Below, one piece after another: positions 34,866 through 47,879 of a stretch of 64,000 nucleotides of DNA (its first letter is position 1; every line of letters starts with the position of its first letter). Both the position numbers and the translations under genes were made by a program. This stretch comes from Paramecium pentaurelia (taxonomy: Eukaryota; Ciliophora; Oligohymenophorea; Peniculida; Parameciidae): positions 283,965-347,964 of the forward strand of contig CAJJDO010000123.1 of assembly GCA_905183005.1 (NCBI GenBank), read 5' to 3'. The notes beneath the pieces are model-generated. The model was not told where the DNA came from, ran no database searches, and saw nothing but the letters and a program-made list of their open reading frames with translations.

Positions 34866-37800
34866 TCAATAGAAAATACTTGATGGACCATTAACTTATT
34901 TTTTTTTAGAAAATACTCCAATGATTGATTAAGCTAGTCTTTTAATTTTTTTATACTTCTTAAAAAGAAACTTCCATTATTAAAAACCATCAATCCCTAA
35001 TTGAATACATAATATAGATGTCATAAAAAAAATGCAACACCATCCAATTAATTGTCTAATCTCATATGAAAAATATAATAATTAAAAATCACAAGTCAAT
35101 ATTGTAATACTCAATAGTGTAAAAGAGATACTAACTTCACTAAATAACTATTTAAAATACTCCAATTTATCTTCTAATGGATTAAATAAGATGTAAAATA
35201 GGCTAATAGAGATTGATAGAAGTGTAATGCTGACTGTTTGAAAAATTGGAAACTCATAAGCGAAAATTAATAAAAACATAAAGATAAGTTTTTTGATTAG
35301 AAGAATAGCATTAAGATATTTGGAAAATTCATTAATTTTAATTCCATCAAAAATAGATCCATATTTATTTTAGATGGCTCTATTATTCAAAGCATATTTC
35401 TTCATTTAAGATAGTTTGATTACAAAATATATGCTAAAAACATATATTGCACTTGCTACACATGCTAATAATGAACTGAATCTTATAAAAATATTAGGTG
35501 AGTTAAGTTCTAAGGCATACAATTACAGTACTAAACTGAAAGTAAAATCATAAGCAGTGGCCATATAAGCACGTAAGATTCCACTATAGAAGAATTCTGA
35601 AATAATAGTAAAGCACAATCTATTTATGACATACTTTATAGTTAAATAGTATACTCCAACTTAGACAAGCCAAGAATTTTCTGATTAAGACTCAGAATAA
35701 AATTTAAACTTGAAAGAATATAAAATTTTAGGTATCACCTTTGAAATTCCATAGATAGAAAATAAAGAGATCCAAACTGTAGTAATTGTTGCAGAATTAA
35801 TAATAAATAGCGATGTTATCTCGTCACTAGCTACTTTCGTAGGTATCTTCTTTAATTGTTAAGTATTCAATATCTAATCAATAAATCCTGAAAAATCAAA
35901 AATCTTTTAGATAAAGTTAAATTAAGCAAATCCAAAAAGTTCAAAGTATGTTTATAAATTATATGGAAGTTGTGTATTAATGTATTTAAAATAAGATAGC
36001 ATTTAGAGAGTATCCAGTAAATTAAAAAATACTTCAACTCCTCCAAATAACACTGATCCACCGCACATTGCTCCAATAAAATAGAGTATATAGGTGTTAC
36101 TTTTGGTTGCTAATTACACTTGAGCAATTGTGACATCATCTATGTATATCAATTTTGGTATAAGGCAAGAGACTTCAGTTTCAATTTAGGAGTATCCTTC
36201 ATTTGAATAAATGACTGAATTGTTTAAGAATTTGATCAGTAGGATTTCATCTTTTGAATTTCTCGAGAAAGTGATATTTATCATTAAAATTAACTCAGAT
36301 TAATTAAATTCATTAATATGCGAAGTATCTTAATTGAGTTGAATGGACTGATCTATTTTTTAAGCATTAGCTTTGTTCTAGATATGAAAAGAAAGATAAT
36401 TTTTAATTTGAAAACCATCAGTAATAACAATTTGAGTGGTGTAGGATAATTTAAATAATCTGATAACAGAGTAAATCTAAGAAGTGCCTAAACTCTTTAA
36501 TATTGGTTTAGGATAAGTTGGTAGGATACTTACTCCATTTAGAAATATATACTTATTTTCTAACTTACATTAATTGTCACACCCATCACCATTAATAAGA
36601 TTTCCATCATCACATTCTTCCTCCTTTACTTTTATATAGTCTCCACATTTATTTAAACAAGTTCCATTTATCTCATCTTCATAATATCCTGATTCACAAA
36701 GTTAACATTTATGATTCTTCTATTGTGGAAACTTACAACTTATACAATTATAAGCTTAATCGATGCATTCCAAACAATTGATTGAACATTCAACACAATC
36801 ATTTTTATCTAAAAAATAACCAACTTTGCATTTGGTACATAAAGATTTTTTTGTTTAAGGATTCATTTAACATTTAATGCAATTAGTAGAACATTGAAAA
36901 CAGATTGATTTATTTAGTATTTCATTATAACAAGAGTAGTTATGATCAATCTTACAATTAGAACAACCATCTCTATTTACATAATTTCCATCATCGCATT
37001 CTTCACCATATGTCCAAATTTAATCTTTACAATCTTAATATTTACAACTTTCTTAAGATTTTCCCAATTAATTCTAACATGATGTACAAACTCCATCTTC
37101 TGTTTCAAAATAGTTTTAAATACACACACATTTGTTATTCCTTAAAATTCTATGTAGTTTTTAATCACAACTTATACAATTAAATTAATTTTCAATGCAA
37201 TTTAAGCAGTATTAATAACATTAAGAACAATTATTTTGATTCCAGAAGTAACCTGGATTACAATTACATTTAAAATTCAAATCTAAGTATAAATTTGATA
37301 GCATAACACATTCTAAACATATTGTTTAACTTAAACATTTTTTACATGGGTATTCACATCTATAACATTGATTCTATTATTCATAATATCCAACTTTACA
37401 GATACATTAATTATTAGGATTAATTTCATAATTATTTCTACAAGTAAGACATTTTTCAGGCACTTCATTACAAGTTAAACAATTTTGATTGCATTGCTCA
37501 CATTTCTAACCTAAAGGATAATATCCATCTAAACATGTATCACAATAAAATGAATTTCTACATTCCTTACAAAAAGTAAAACATTCTTGACATTATCTCA
37601 ATTCATTTATGAAGTATCCCTCTTAACAGATTTCACAATTGACTTGATTTTAACAAACATCACAATGATCAATACATTTTAAACATCTACTTATTGATGT
37701 TAAATAAAATCCCTTCATACAATTATTACAATTATCTACTCCTTAACAATCTATACAAAATTGATCACAACAAAAGTCTTCTTGTTTTACAAAACCTTCT

Positions 37801-39258
37801 TTACATAATAGACATTAATAATCTTTGACAATCTAATTTGGATCCAAACATGTTAGACATTCATTAATAGTATTTATACAAGTAGAACATGGATTTTAAC
37901 ATTTAAGACATACAATACCTTATTAGAGATATCCAGGTTTACAAACACACTATTTACTGGAATCTAAAATGTGGTTCATATCTATGCAGTTGATACATCC
38001 ATTTGAATCACATTCAAAACAAGGTTCTTAACACTTTGCACATGTGATTAGAGTATTTGAATAATAAGTTGATTAGCAAACACATTAGGATATATCATTA
38101 AGTGTATGATGAGGATCAATACATGTCAAACATTTAGTGGTAGATGTCTCACAAGTTGTACATGGTTCTATACAAGGCATGCAGAAGTAATTATCATCAA
38201 ATATCCATCCAGAATCACATTCACAAGTCTCAGGTTATTAATGTAATTAATCTTAACAAGTGATACATTTATTTATATTATCTACACAATCTAAACATGG
38301 CAATTAACATTTTAAGCACGTGATACCATTTGTATCTAAAATCCAACCTTCGTTACATACACACAAATTTGTATTAGTTATTATTTAATTATTATCAACA
38401 CAAGATAAACAGTGATCCTAATTCTATTCACACGTTTAACATGGACTTGTACATGGCAAACATGTTTGAGAATCAAACTAATAATAGCCAGATGAACATT
38501 CACATCTGTATTGTATATTCTAACTTAAAGTAAAAGTTAATATGCATTCAATACAATCATCAGCATTATTTTCACATTTTGAACATGGTACTGTACAAAG
38601 CTAACATTAATTTGATCCATCAGTATAATATCCATCATTGCAAACACATTAAAAATCGACTGCTATTTTATGACTGTCGATGCATGAAGTACAATCATTT
38701 GAATTGTTGACACAAGTTGAACAAGGTGATATGCAAGGAAGACATTATGAATTTGAAAGGTATTTACCATTATCACATGATGTACAAGTACTACTGGAAC
38801 CTAAACATGTCTTACAAATAGCATCACAAACTGAGCACATAGTTCCAATAATAAAATAGTGATCCTCACAAGTTTAGCATACGGTGTTAGATGTGCAAGT
38901 AGCACACTAAGTAGGGCAATCTGAGCAATTTATACCTGATTTGTAAAACTTAGGAAAACAAGTTGAACAAGATTTTTATGTAAATGTAGGAAAACATAAT
39001 GAACAATACACCAGACTACAAACTTCACATCCATTTTAACAAGTATCGCATAGATAAGTTAAAGAATAAAAACCTGGCCTACATTAGTCACATTTTGAAT
39101 CATCTGTACAAATTATGCAATTAGATATACAATCTATACATTAACCATTATCCTCAAATTATCCTTAATTACAACTCCAAGTTACTAATATAATTTAATA
39201 TGTCTTTACATAAACAGTTCATTAAAATAATGTTGATTGTAAGTATGTTGTTGGACAT
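34866..39258 (-). CDS. furin-like cysteine-rich multi-pass membrane protein, 1455 aa
   Basis: Intact. ATG at 39258-39256 (MSNNILTINIILMNCLLTWS, a signal peptide), one 25-nt intron at 39185-39209, stop TGA at 34868-34866; exons sum to exactly 1456 codons. About 900 residues of furin/growth-factor-receptor-type repeats follow, with C-x2-C spacing such as CIDCISNCIIC and CSTCINTINECLTC. Two eukaryote-type DGN motifs are present: EECDDGNYVNRDGCSNC and EECDDGNLINGDGCDNQC. After a mixed domain, the last 380 or so residues hold several hydrophobic segments, for example TYILYFIGAMCGGSVLFGG, VWISLFSIYGIS and IGWCCIFFMTSILC. It is probably a cell-surface or endomembrane protein with a large cysteine-bridged ectodomain; its ligand is unknown. 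Similar architectures are abundant in Paramecium and Tetrahymena. Confidence 0.9.
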
Positions 39259-41133
39259 TTAAAAATTATAAATAATATATGAGAAATTGATGATGCAATA
39301 AGGATTTAATAAATATATTTATGAGAAATTGATAAAAATTATCATTCATTCTTCTTTACATTCAGAGACTTTAATTAATTGTCAAATGTTGATTCTACAC
39401 TTAGGAATTGATTATTTGTATTTTCAATTTATTTTGTAATATTAACCTGCTCTATATAGAATTTGAAAGAAATTATCATTATTATAATTATTATTCCAAT
39501 AGCTTATACTAATTAAACTAAAAAAATAACTTTATAGATAATCATGACTTTAAATAATATAATTCCAATAATTTTTTTTATATGTGACTTAATTTGCTTT
39601 TTTTAATATTTGAAACAATCCATTCCAATATTCTTAAATTTAATTATAGGCATTTTGAGTAATTTAAATTATTAATAATTATTAATAAATTTTCAACATT
39701 TTACAATTAAACTTTAGATATTACTTTAAATATTATTTTTATTTTCCTAACAAAGAATGAATAAATTTTATTTAAAATCTTATTAATTTAAGTCATTTAG
39801 TATTCTATTCTGAGATTCTATGATGCGGATAATTATAATTCTGATTTCTTTTCTTATTATTTATCAAAATCTTGGATGAGTTTCATATAAAATAAAAATA
39901 GAATTCAAACTAAGTTTCCATCTCTCTTAGATAGTATTTGCAATTTAAACCGTTAAGAAATATTAAATGATGTAATTATCAATTTTTATTTTTATTTCAT
40001 AATTATTTAGATAATATTTATCACAAATATTTTAATTAACTTTTTATGTTTATCTTTATTTAAATATAATGAGAAGAACAAAAAAAAATATTTTTCTAGA
40101 ATACCTCTTAAGTAGTTTTATTATTAGTGTAATTTTATAAACTTAGTGATTTATTTAATGCATTTTATTTATGTAACGAATAATTTGGAACGATTGCCAT
40201 AAAATTATAGAAATCTAATCCATATATATAACTCTAAAAGGCTTTTTCGTAATATCTGAAGTTTCAAAACTATTGATTTAATAAAAAAAATCTCACTTTA
40301 ATATGCGATTATTAATAAAATGGAAAAAAAAAAAAATTTCATTCAACCATTATTTAATTATTGAAGTAGTAATAATTTAATTTTATAGTAATTTAATTTT
40401 TGGATCTCTATTAGCTGATAATACTCATCTAATATTTTTCCAGTGATGAATATTAATAATGCAATAAATGTATTGAATATTATAAACAAGTCTAATTATT
40501 AATGAATAATCAATCAGTAAAAACTAAAAATTAAGAATGATGAATGAACTCAATCTTATAATTTTATTTCAATTCAAAACTCACACAAAAATCCTCCTCC
40601 AATGGATTTAATTCTTTCTTTTTTAGACATCTCAATTTTTTGTCGTCGCAATTTGACTAATTAAAATAAATGCTTTTTCTAAAAAATTAAATAATTCCTT
40701 TTTAAAAATTGCTTTCCATTAAACTATATTAAAAATCAAGATATTTTCTTGTCAAGAAAAGTTAATTTATATTAAGATTTGATTAAAATTAATCCAATAA
40801 AGTATTAAAAATCAAAATTAATTAAGAATCATAAATATTCAATTAAATGGAACTATTAAATCAAATATTACAGTTTTTTTATATATAAAGAAAAAGATTA
40901 ATCTTATTACAATAATATTTGAATTAATTTTAAATTTAATTAATTCACATTAATATGAAAGTTAAATTTATTCCATATTTTCATTGTTTTAAGCTACAGT
41001 AGTTGAAATTAAGTGGTATATTAGCAATTCTAAATCATAGTCCTGTTAGTTAATAAAAAATAAAAGATATTAGTTTCAACTCTTAATTAATAACTAAAAA
41101 AAAAATAAACAAAAAATTAATATTTTATTTAAT
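39259..41133. other. AT-rich intergenic region between divergent genes
   Basis: About 1.9 kb between the starts of the furin-like gene (minus) and the repeat-protein gene (plus). No gene supported. Confidence 0.5.
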
Positions 41134-42729
41134 ATGAATTAACAGAACGATTAGATGGTCTTATATGTTGGAGAATCGAAAAATAGTAAAAAAGTAGGTA
41201 AATGGGATATTATGTACAAAGAAAAATTGATGTAAATTATCAAAAATATAACTGTTTTTAGTGGTGGAGGATCATATGATGAAGAAGGTAATGGCATTAA
41301 AATTGGAAGGTGGATTGAAATAAATGGAGGATTTAATCAAGGTTCATAAGTAACATTTAGCGGTGATTACAAAAATGGCAATAAAGTTGGTAGATGGGAT
41401 ATACTATTTAGGAGGGATGAAGATTGTCCATTTACTTAAATGTACATAGAATATAATTGTTCTTTTAGTGGAGGTGGGTAATATGATGAAGAAGGTTAGG
41501 GTTTGAAAATTGGAGATTGGATTGAAATAAATGAATTATTTATGGATGGTTCATAAGTAACATTTAATGGTCAATATAAAAATGGAAAAAGACTTGGCAG
41601 ATGGGATATATTATTTAGGAGTTTTGAACATAACCCATTTATATAAATGTAAAAAAGAATATAAATGTTTCTTTTAGTGGAGGTGGATAATATGAGGAGG
41701 AAGGTTTGGGTTTGAAAATTGGAAATTGGATTGAAATAAGTGATAGATTTATGGATGGCTAATAAGTAGCATTTAATGGTGAATATAAATTTGGCCAAAA
41801 AGTTGGTATTTGGAAGATTTTGTATAGGAGTAGCGATGATAATCCATTTTCATAAATGTAATCTCTAGAATTTTATGTGTGAATAATTTTTAGTGGTGGT
41901 GGACAGTATGATGAAGAAGGTAATGGAATGAAAATAGGAAGTTGGATTGAAATTAGTGATGAATTTAGGAATTAATCATAAGTAATAAATAAAGGTGATT
42001 ATCAAAATGGTAAAAAAGTTGGTAGATGGGATATTTGGTATAGGAATAATGATGATGAATTGGTTAGTGAAAAGATGTAAAAATATTTATCAATATTGAA
42101 GTGGAGGAGGGTCATATGATGAATTTGGTGCTGGAATGAAAATTGGGAAATGGATTGAATTGGATAATCAATTTTATGAGGATAAATAAGTAACTTTTAT
42201 TGGTGAATATAAAAATGATAAAAAGATTGGTAGATGGGATATTTTATGGAGGTATTAAAGCAGTGATCCATTTTCATAGATGTAATACATATTATTAATA
42301 GTGCGAATAAAATCAATATTTTAGTGGTGGAGGATCATATGATGATAGAGGTGATGGCATGAAAATAGGTAGATGGATTGAATTATATGATGGATTTAAA
42401 TGGAATACTTAAGTAATTTGGGATGGTGAATATAAATATGAGAAAAAAGTTGGTAGATGGGATATTTAATATAAAAGAAATAAATATACACCATATTAAT
42501 AGATGTAAAAATATATTAAAAACCTTTTAATAAATGTGTTAGTGGCGGTGGATAATATGATGAAGATGGTTAGAAGATTGGGTAATGGGTTGAATTATAT
42601 GATCTTTTTGATGATGATTGGTAGTATACTTTTTGTGGAGAATATAAAAATGGTAAAAAAAAAGGTATTTGGGTTGAATTAGATATCAGGAAGAATGAGA
42701 AACGCAGTGAAATCATATATGATTATTGA
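41134..42729 (+). CDS. YwqK/MORN-like tandem-repeat protein, 455 aa, seven introns
   Basis: Intact paralogue of the gene at 4213. ATG at 41134 (MNQQNDQMVLYVGESKNSKK), stop TGA at 42727-42729. Introns: 41232-41261, 41442-41468, 41649-41677, 41858-41893, 42077-42101, 42282-42324 and 42505-42542; removing these 228 nt leaves exactly 456 codons. The protein is almost entirely repeats of about 60 residues: IGGGSYDEEGNGIKIGRWIE, then VTFSGDYKNGNKVGRWDILF. Every intron falls at the same codon, between the last AT of one unit and the T of the isoleucine/GGG that opens the next, so one exon equals one repeat. The unique N-terminal region of the 4213 gene is absent. Function unknown; a scaffold or membrane-associated role is inferred from MORN-like modules. 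Confidence 0.9.
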
Positions 42730-43268
42730 ATAATATTCATATTTTAGATAAAAACAAATTTTCATCTCATTTTTTTTTTAATGTTGGCAATAATATTTTT
42801 TCATTTTTTAATTAGTGTGATTGATGTTTTTCATTTTTTTTGTTTTTAATAGAAATTTAATAATTAAATTTTTTATTAATTATGAAGCTGTTGAAATATA
42901 TAAAATCATTCCAATTAATATAAAAAACTTTTGTTATTATTTTTTAGAATTCAAACAGAAATGTAAGCCATATTTAAACAGCTGATTCTTTTTTTTATGT
43001 ATACATCAATATTTTTACTATCTGATAGAAAAATAGAAATTGCTGGTATTGATAACCATTATAAAAAATTAAATATATCAATTTTGTTAGGTATTTCACC
43101 TAATAGATATTCTATCATATTTGCAATAATATTAATCATGTTCGATAATTTCTTTATTTAAATAAAAATCTTACATATAACACAATTATGTTTTTATTTA
43201 TTTAATAATATGCATACATCTAATATTAAAATTTTAATTGACAATAAATTGATTAAAATTTTTAGATA
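42730..43268. other. AT-rich intergenic stretch
   Basis: No gene supported. The contig overlap with 44028 onward begins at 42990. Confidence 0.5.
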
Positions 43269-43694
43269 ATGAATAAGATTTTGAAATCTGTAAATTTTAG
43301 AATCAATTCTATATTAATTTAAGAAAAATATTATTTGGAGTATATATATTTATACTAATTAATTAAGATAGAAATACTATAAGAATTGAGAGAAGTTGAA
43401 GGAGTCCAAAAAAAAAAGGTATTTGGATAAACTAAAGATAAAAAGAAAAATTTTAATTAATTGATTAGATGCTTTTTGATAATGCTATTACTAATATTGG
43501 CTATTGGTTTAGGAATCATTGAAATTTTAGAAAATTTCATTAAAAATAAATAATAAATCTTATTTTTGTTAACTAACCTTAATTTATAATATTGTTTAGG
43601 TAATAATGATTTAGGCAAAACTCTTATACATATTAATAACTAAGATAGTCTTATATACCATTTATAAAATTACTATAAAATAAATTCCTAATGA
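43269..43694 (+). CDS. possible small membrane protein, 141 aa
   Basis: ATG at 43269 (MNKILKSVNFRINSILIQEK), stop TGA at 43692-43694, 142 codons with no intron. The middle is basic (QKKKVFGQTKDKKKNFN) and is followed by one strong hydrophobic segment of about 20 residues, LIRCFLIMLLLILAIGLGII. This basic-then-hydrophobic pattern suits a single-pass membrane protein. No homologue is recognised. The same ORF appears at 44307-44732 in the overlapping contig copy. Confidence 0.42.
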
Positions 43695-43726
43695 TTAAAG
43701 AGAAGTTGATTAAAGAGAAGTTGATT
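43692..43726. repeat. short tandem direct repeat, about 15 bp x 2
   Basis: ATTAAAGAGAAGTTG occurs twice in tandem immediately after the stop codon of the small membrane ORF (again at 44730-44764 in the other copy). Confidence 0.7.
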
Positions 43727-44027
43727 TAAACTTAAAGTTTGATAAAAATGCATAATCAATTCAATAGGGGGTCTAAATTATTAATCATTTAGGCAATTTG
43801 TATATATTTAATAAAATCTAATCCTTCTTTTCACTTATGTTAATTAAGATGGTTCTTTTGTCAAATTTTAATTATGAATGAATTTTAATTATTTTTCTCT
43901 GTTCTGAACATATCAAAGGTTTATGTGACATATTTTTAATTGGAAAAAAATGTCGGCAATTAATAACTTTTTCAGGATAACTTAAAGTTACATCAACAAA
44001 TACCTAAGAATAATTTTCTCGAGTTAN

Positions 44028-45064
44028 TTTTTTTATGTATACATCAATATTTTTACTATCTGATAGAAAAATAGAAATTGCTGGTATTGATAACCATTAT
44101 AAAAAATTAAATATATCAATTTTGTTAGGTATTTCACCTAATAGATATTCTATCATATTTGCAATAATATTAATCATGTTCGATAATTTCTTTATTTAAA
44201 TAAAAATCTTACATATAACACAATTATGTTTTTATTTATTTAATAATATGCATACATCTAATATTAAAATTTTAATTGACAATAAATTGATTAAAATTTT
44301 TAGATAATGAATAAGATTTTGAAATCTGTAAATTTTAGAATCAATTCTATATTAATTTAAGAAAAATATTATTTGGAGTATATATATTTATACTAATTAA
44401 TTAAGATAGAAATACTATAAGAATTGAGAGAAGTTGAAGGAGTCCAAAAAAAAAAGGTATTTGGATAAACTAAAGATAAAAAGAAAAATTTTAATTAATT
44501 GATTAGATGCTTTTTGATAATGCTATTACTAATATTGGCTATTGGTTTAGGAATCATTGAAATTTTAGAAAATTTCATTAAAAATAAATAATAAATCTTA
44601 TTTTTGTTAACTAACCTTAATTTATAATATTGTTTAGGTAATAATGATTTAGGCAAAACTCTTATACATATTAATAACTAAGATAGTCTTATATACCATT
44701 TATAAAATTACTATAAAATAAATTCCTAATGATTAAAGAGAAGTTGATTAAAGAGAAGTTGATTTAAACTTAAAGTTTGATAAAAATGCATAATCAATTC
44801 AATAGGGGGTCTAAATTATTAATCATTTAGGCAATTTGTATATATTTAATAAAATCTAATCCTTCTTTTCACTTATGTTAATTAAGATGGTTCTTTTGTC
44901 AAATTTTAATTATGAATGAATTTTAATTATTTTTCTCTGTTCTGAACATATCAAAGGTTTATGTGACATATTTTTAATTGGAAAAAAATGTCGGCAATTA
45001 ATAACTTTTTCAGGATAACTTAAAGTTACATCAACAAATACCTAAGAATAATTTTCTCGAGTTA
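44028..45064. repeat. contig-end overlap, copy 2 of 2
   Basis: Counterpart of 42990-44026; contains the second copy of the 141-residue ORF at 44307-44732. Unique sequence resumes at 45065. Confidence 0.88.
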
Positions 45065-45556
45065 AATTATTAGGCTTGATTAAAAATTACTTTTTCATTG
45101 AATTAGAGTAATTTTCTTAAAAAAAGTCTTTTTTGAATGAATTATCTTAATTCTAAGGTTGTATACTTATAGCTCATATAAAGTTTAAGAATAATTGAAA
45201 TATATAAGTATTATGTATAAGTATAATTTTAATATTCGATTTTACTAAAGAAAGGAGTTAATTTAACTCATTCTTGATCAATTATTATTTCTCACTTTTA
45301 AATTTAAAACTTATTTCAATATTATCGTGCTTTAAAATTAATGTTTTTTACATGCTAAAATATATGGAATTTGATATGTTTTTGTTTCATTTTTTGTTTA
45401 TCATGTTAATGTTTCTTAAGAAATTAACCCAAATCACCAACATAAATTATTCAACGATGAACTTAAATAAATATTATTTAAGTATAGTTATATATAATTT
45501 CAATTTAATCTTTTCAGTTTGAATAATGATTGGGTAAAAACATTAAAATAATAATT
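45065..45556. other. AT-rich intergenic stretch
   Basis: No gene supported; an 82-codon standard-code frame at 45274-45522 has no coding features. Confidence 0.5.
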
Positions 45557-47056
45557 ATGAAATGCTAATATATGGGAAAGCTTATGAAATTTGGATAATT
45601 GAAAAGATTCAAATAACATTGTCTTGATAACTTTGAGATTTGCCTGGTTTCTAAAACAGATTTTCATCTTTCAAAACAAAGGTTCCTATTAGAATGGGTA
45701 TTATCATGATCCAAAATTGCTTTCGACAATCCTTAAAATCTTTACGCTCATCAGTAACTATCCCAATACAAAATAAGCTTCATTTTGTAAGCAATACCAA
45801 TTTACAATGTATCCTATATTACATTTCTTAAGTTATCCTAATCAGAGAAGAACAAAAATAATAGGTTTAATTATGAGTTTAAATACTACTTGTATGATTT
45901 CTGATATTGTCTGATTCAATAAATTTAAATTTCAATTACTAATTATTTTAAACAATAATATAGATATCAAAAAAGAATGAAAGGAAATACTTGTAATTAA
46001 TAGATCAACTATTTCCTTTAAGGTAAAGTATTATTCGCCCCTATAAATAAATAAGAAGAAAAATGTTTTGTGGTGGCTGCTATTGAAATTTCTAAAAATG
46101 AAAAATATATTGCCATGATATATTAAATCAACTCCTCTCAGTTCTTTCTATAAATATGGGATCTTGAAAGTTAACTATCAATATTTAATTAATAATATGG
46201 TACAATCATTCATAGAGAAATTAAAATATCATTTTCAGGGGATTCTGAAGTAATAGGTATTAATTAAAGGTATAGACCTGAAAGATGTGCTTTAATTAAT
46301 TTCTTAAAAGTTAAATCTAAAGAATAGACTGAATTAGAAATACCTGATTTTGATTCTTTGATTTCAAGTGAACTTACAATCAATTATACAGGAAGTAAAT
46401 GTATTATCCATTAATATGATTATTTTTTTGTATTTAATAGTATTTGGGATAATAAAAACTATTATTACTCCTATTCTAGGATTTAAAATATTAGAGGGTA
46501 TGATGTCACAATTCGATTTTCAAATTTTGTTGACAATTTTTATCTATTTTTAAAAGGCCAAGCAAAATTAGAGTTATGGACTTGTTATAAAAATAATAAG
46601 GTAAAATAAATTTGTAATTATTTTGACTCTTATCTCATAAATGATTTAAAAGAGATGGAATAAAATAAATAATTATTAGTTCATTATCAGAAAAATAATT
46701 GGTCAACTAATACCATTATAATAATATATCTACCAAAATTTAGCATTATCAGAAAGATTTTACTAAGTTCAGATCGCAATAGCTCAGATTTACTTACTTT
46801 ATTCCCTAGAACTGATTTGATTATATAATTAAAACACAATCAAAGGAAAAGGATTGATGACTTCATTTTTCTCAAATAAAAATAAGACATTTATCAAGAA
46901 ACTTGTGCAAAGTTAATATTTACTTTACCAGAAGTCAAAGTTTTGTATGCTCCAATATTCATTGAAGAAAATTCTTTTATTTTAATTTCCAAAAACCATT
47001 TATTACAGGTAATTAAAGATAGAATTGAAATTTATTCATTCAAAGAATTTATATGA
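45557..47056 (+). pseudogene. 500-codon frame with two internal TGAs, WD40-like trace
   Basis: A single frame from the ATG at 45557 (MKCQYMGKLMKFGQLKRFKQ) to a TGA at 47054-47056 spans exactly 500 codons. Only two TGAs interrupt it, at 45707-45709 (EWVLS-stop-SKIAF) and 45902-45904 (YLYDF-stop-YCLIQ); tryptophan would fit both. After the second, the frame is open for 383 codons, with AAIEISKNEKYIAMIYQ followed by FFLQIWDLESQ, which resembles a WD40 blade, and LPEVKVLYAPIFIEENSFIL near the end. There are no indels. If TGA is a strict stop this is a lightly damaged pseudogene; family otherwise unrecognised. Confidence 0.55.
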
Positions 47057-47879
47057 TATACTTATTGGATTAATAATTATTATGTATCTTTTGATATTTA
47101 GAAATTTCAAAAACTAAAGAAATAATATTAATATTTATAAAATAGACACAATGTTCTATAATTTTATATTTATATTTTTATCTTAATCTTCAATTGATTA
47201 TAATTGATAATATATATATAACAATTATTAGATATTAATTTTAAATTGATATAACAAATAAAAGAGTTTAATGAGTTAAATATTAATTGTCTATTATTAA
47301 TTAATTATTCAACATTTGATTATTGTCTACTCCATAAAAGTGAATTATTGGTTATGAAAATTATAATTAAAGTATGCATTCTTTAATTTTACAAGTTTTT
47401 TAAATTACTAAATTAATTAAATTTAAATTAAGATTTACAAATAGTTTCTTAAATTATTAAAAATAAATATTTATCATAACAAAATTTATGTAAGCATTAT
47501 TTTTTCTACAAATATCAAAACATACTGATTTATAATGAGTATTAATTAATAATATGTAAATATGTACTTAATAATAAAGAAATCATTTATTGTATATTTT
47601 TAATACTTAATTGATATCATCTGTTTTTATATATTCAAAAGATTTGACTAATTAATCTGGAACACTTATTGTAATTATGAGTTTTGCTCTTCTAATTTGA
47701 TAGACAAATTTGTTGTCTCAAATCTATTATCTCCATCCAAAAACTAGATAATTTAAAATAATTTAATTCTTATTTATGTGTCACATCAATTTTAAGAAAT
47801 CCTGTAAATTGCATCTCTTATAGACATTCATCATTATCACCACCAAATCAATTTTATTTACAATTGTTTTAATTGATTT
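47057..47879. other. AT-rich stretch; possible further decayed tubulin 5' part
   Basis: No intact gene. The tubulin relic may begin within the last 200 bases, but similarity is not convincing there. Confidence 0.4.

Larger units (their letters stand above)
42990..44026. repeat. contig-end overlap, copy 1 of 2 (1037 bp)
   Basis: Matches 44028-45064 at a constant offset of 1038, with a single N at 44027 between. No internal difference was seen, unlike the overlaps that carry IES candidates. Confidence 0.88.
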
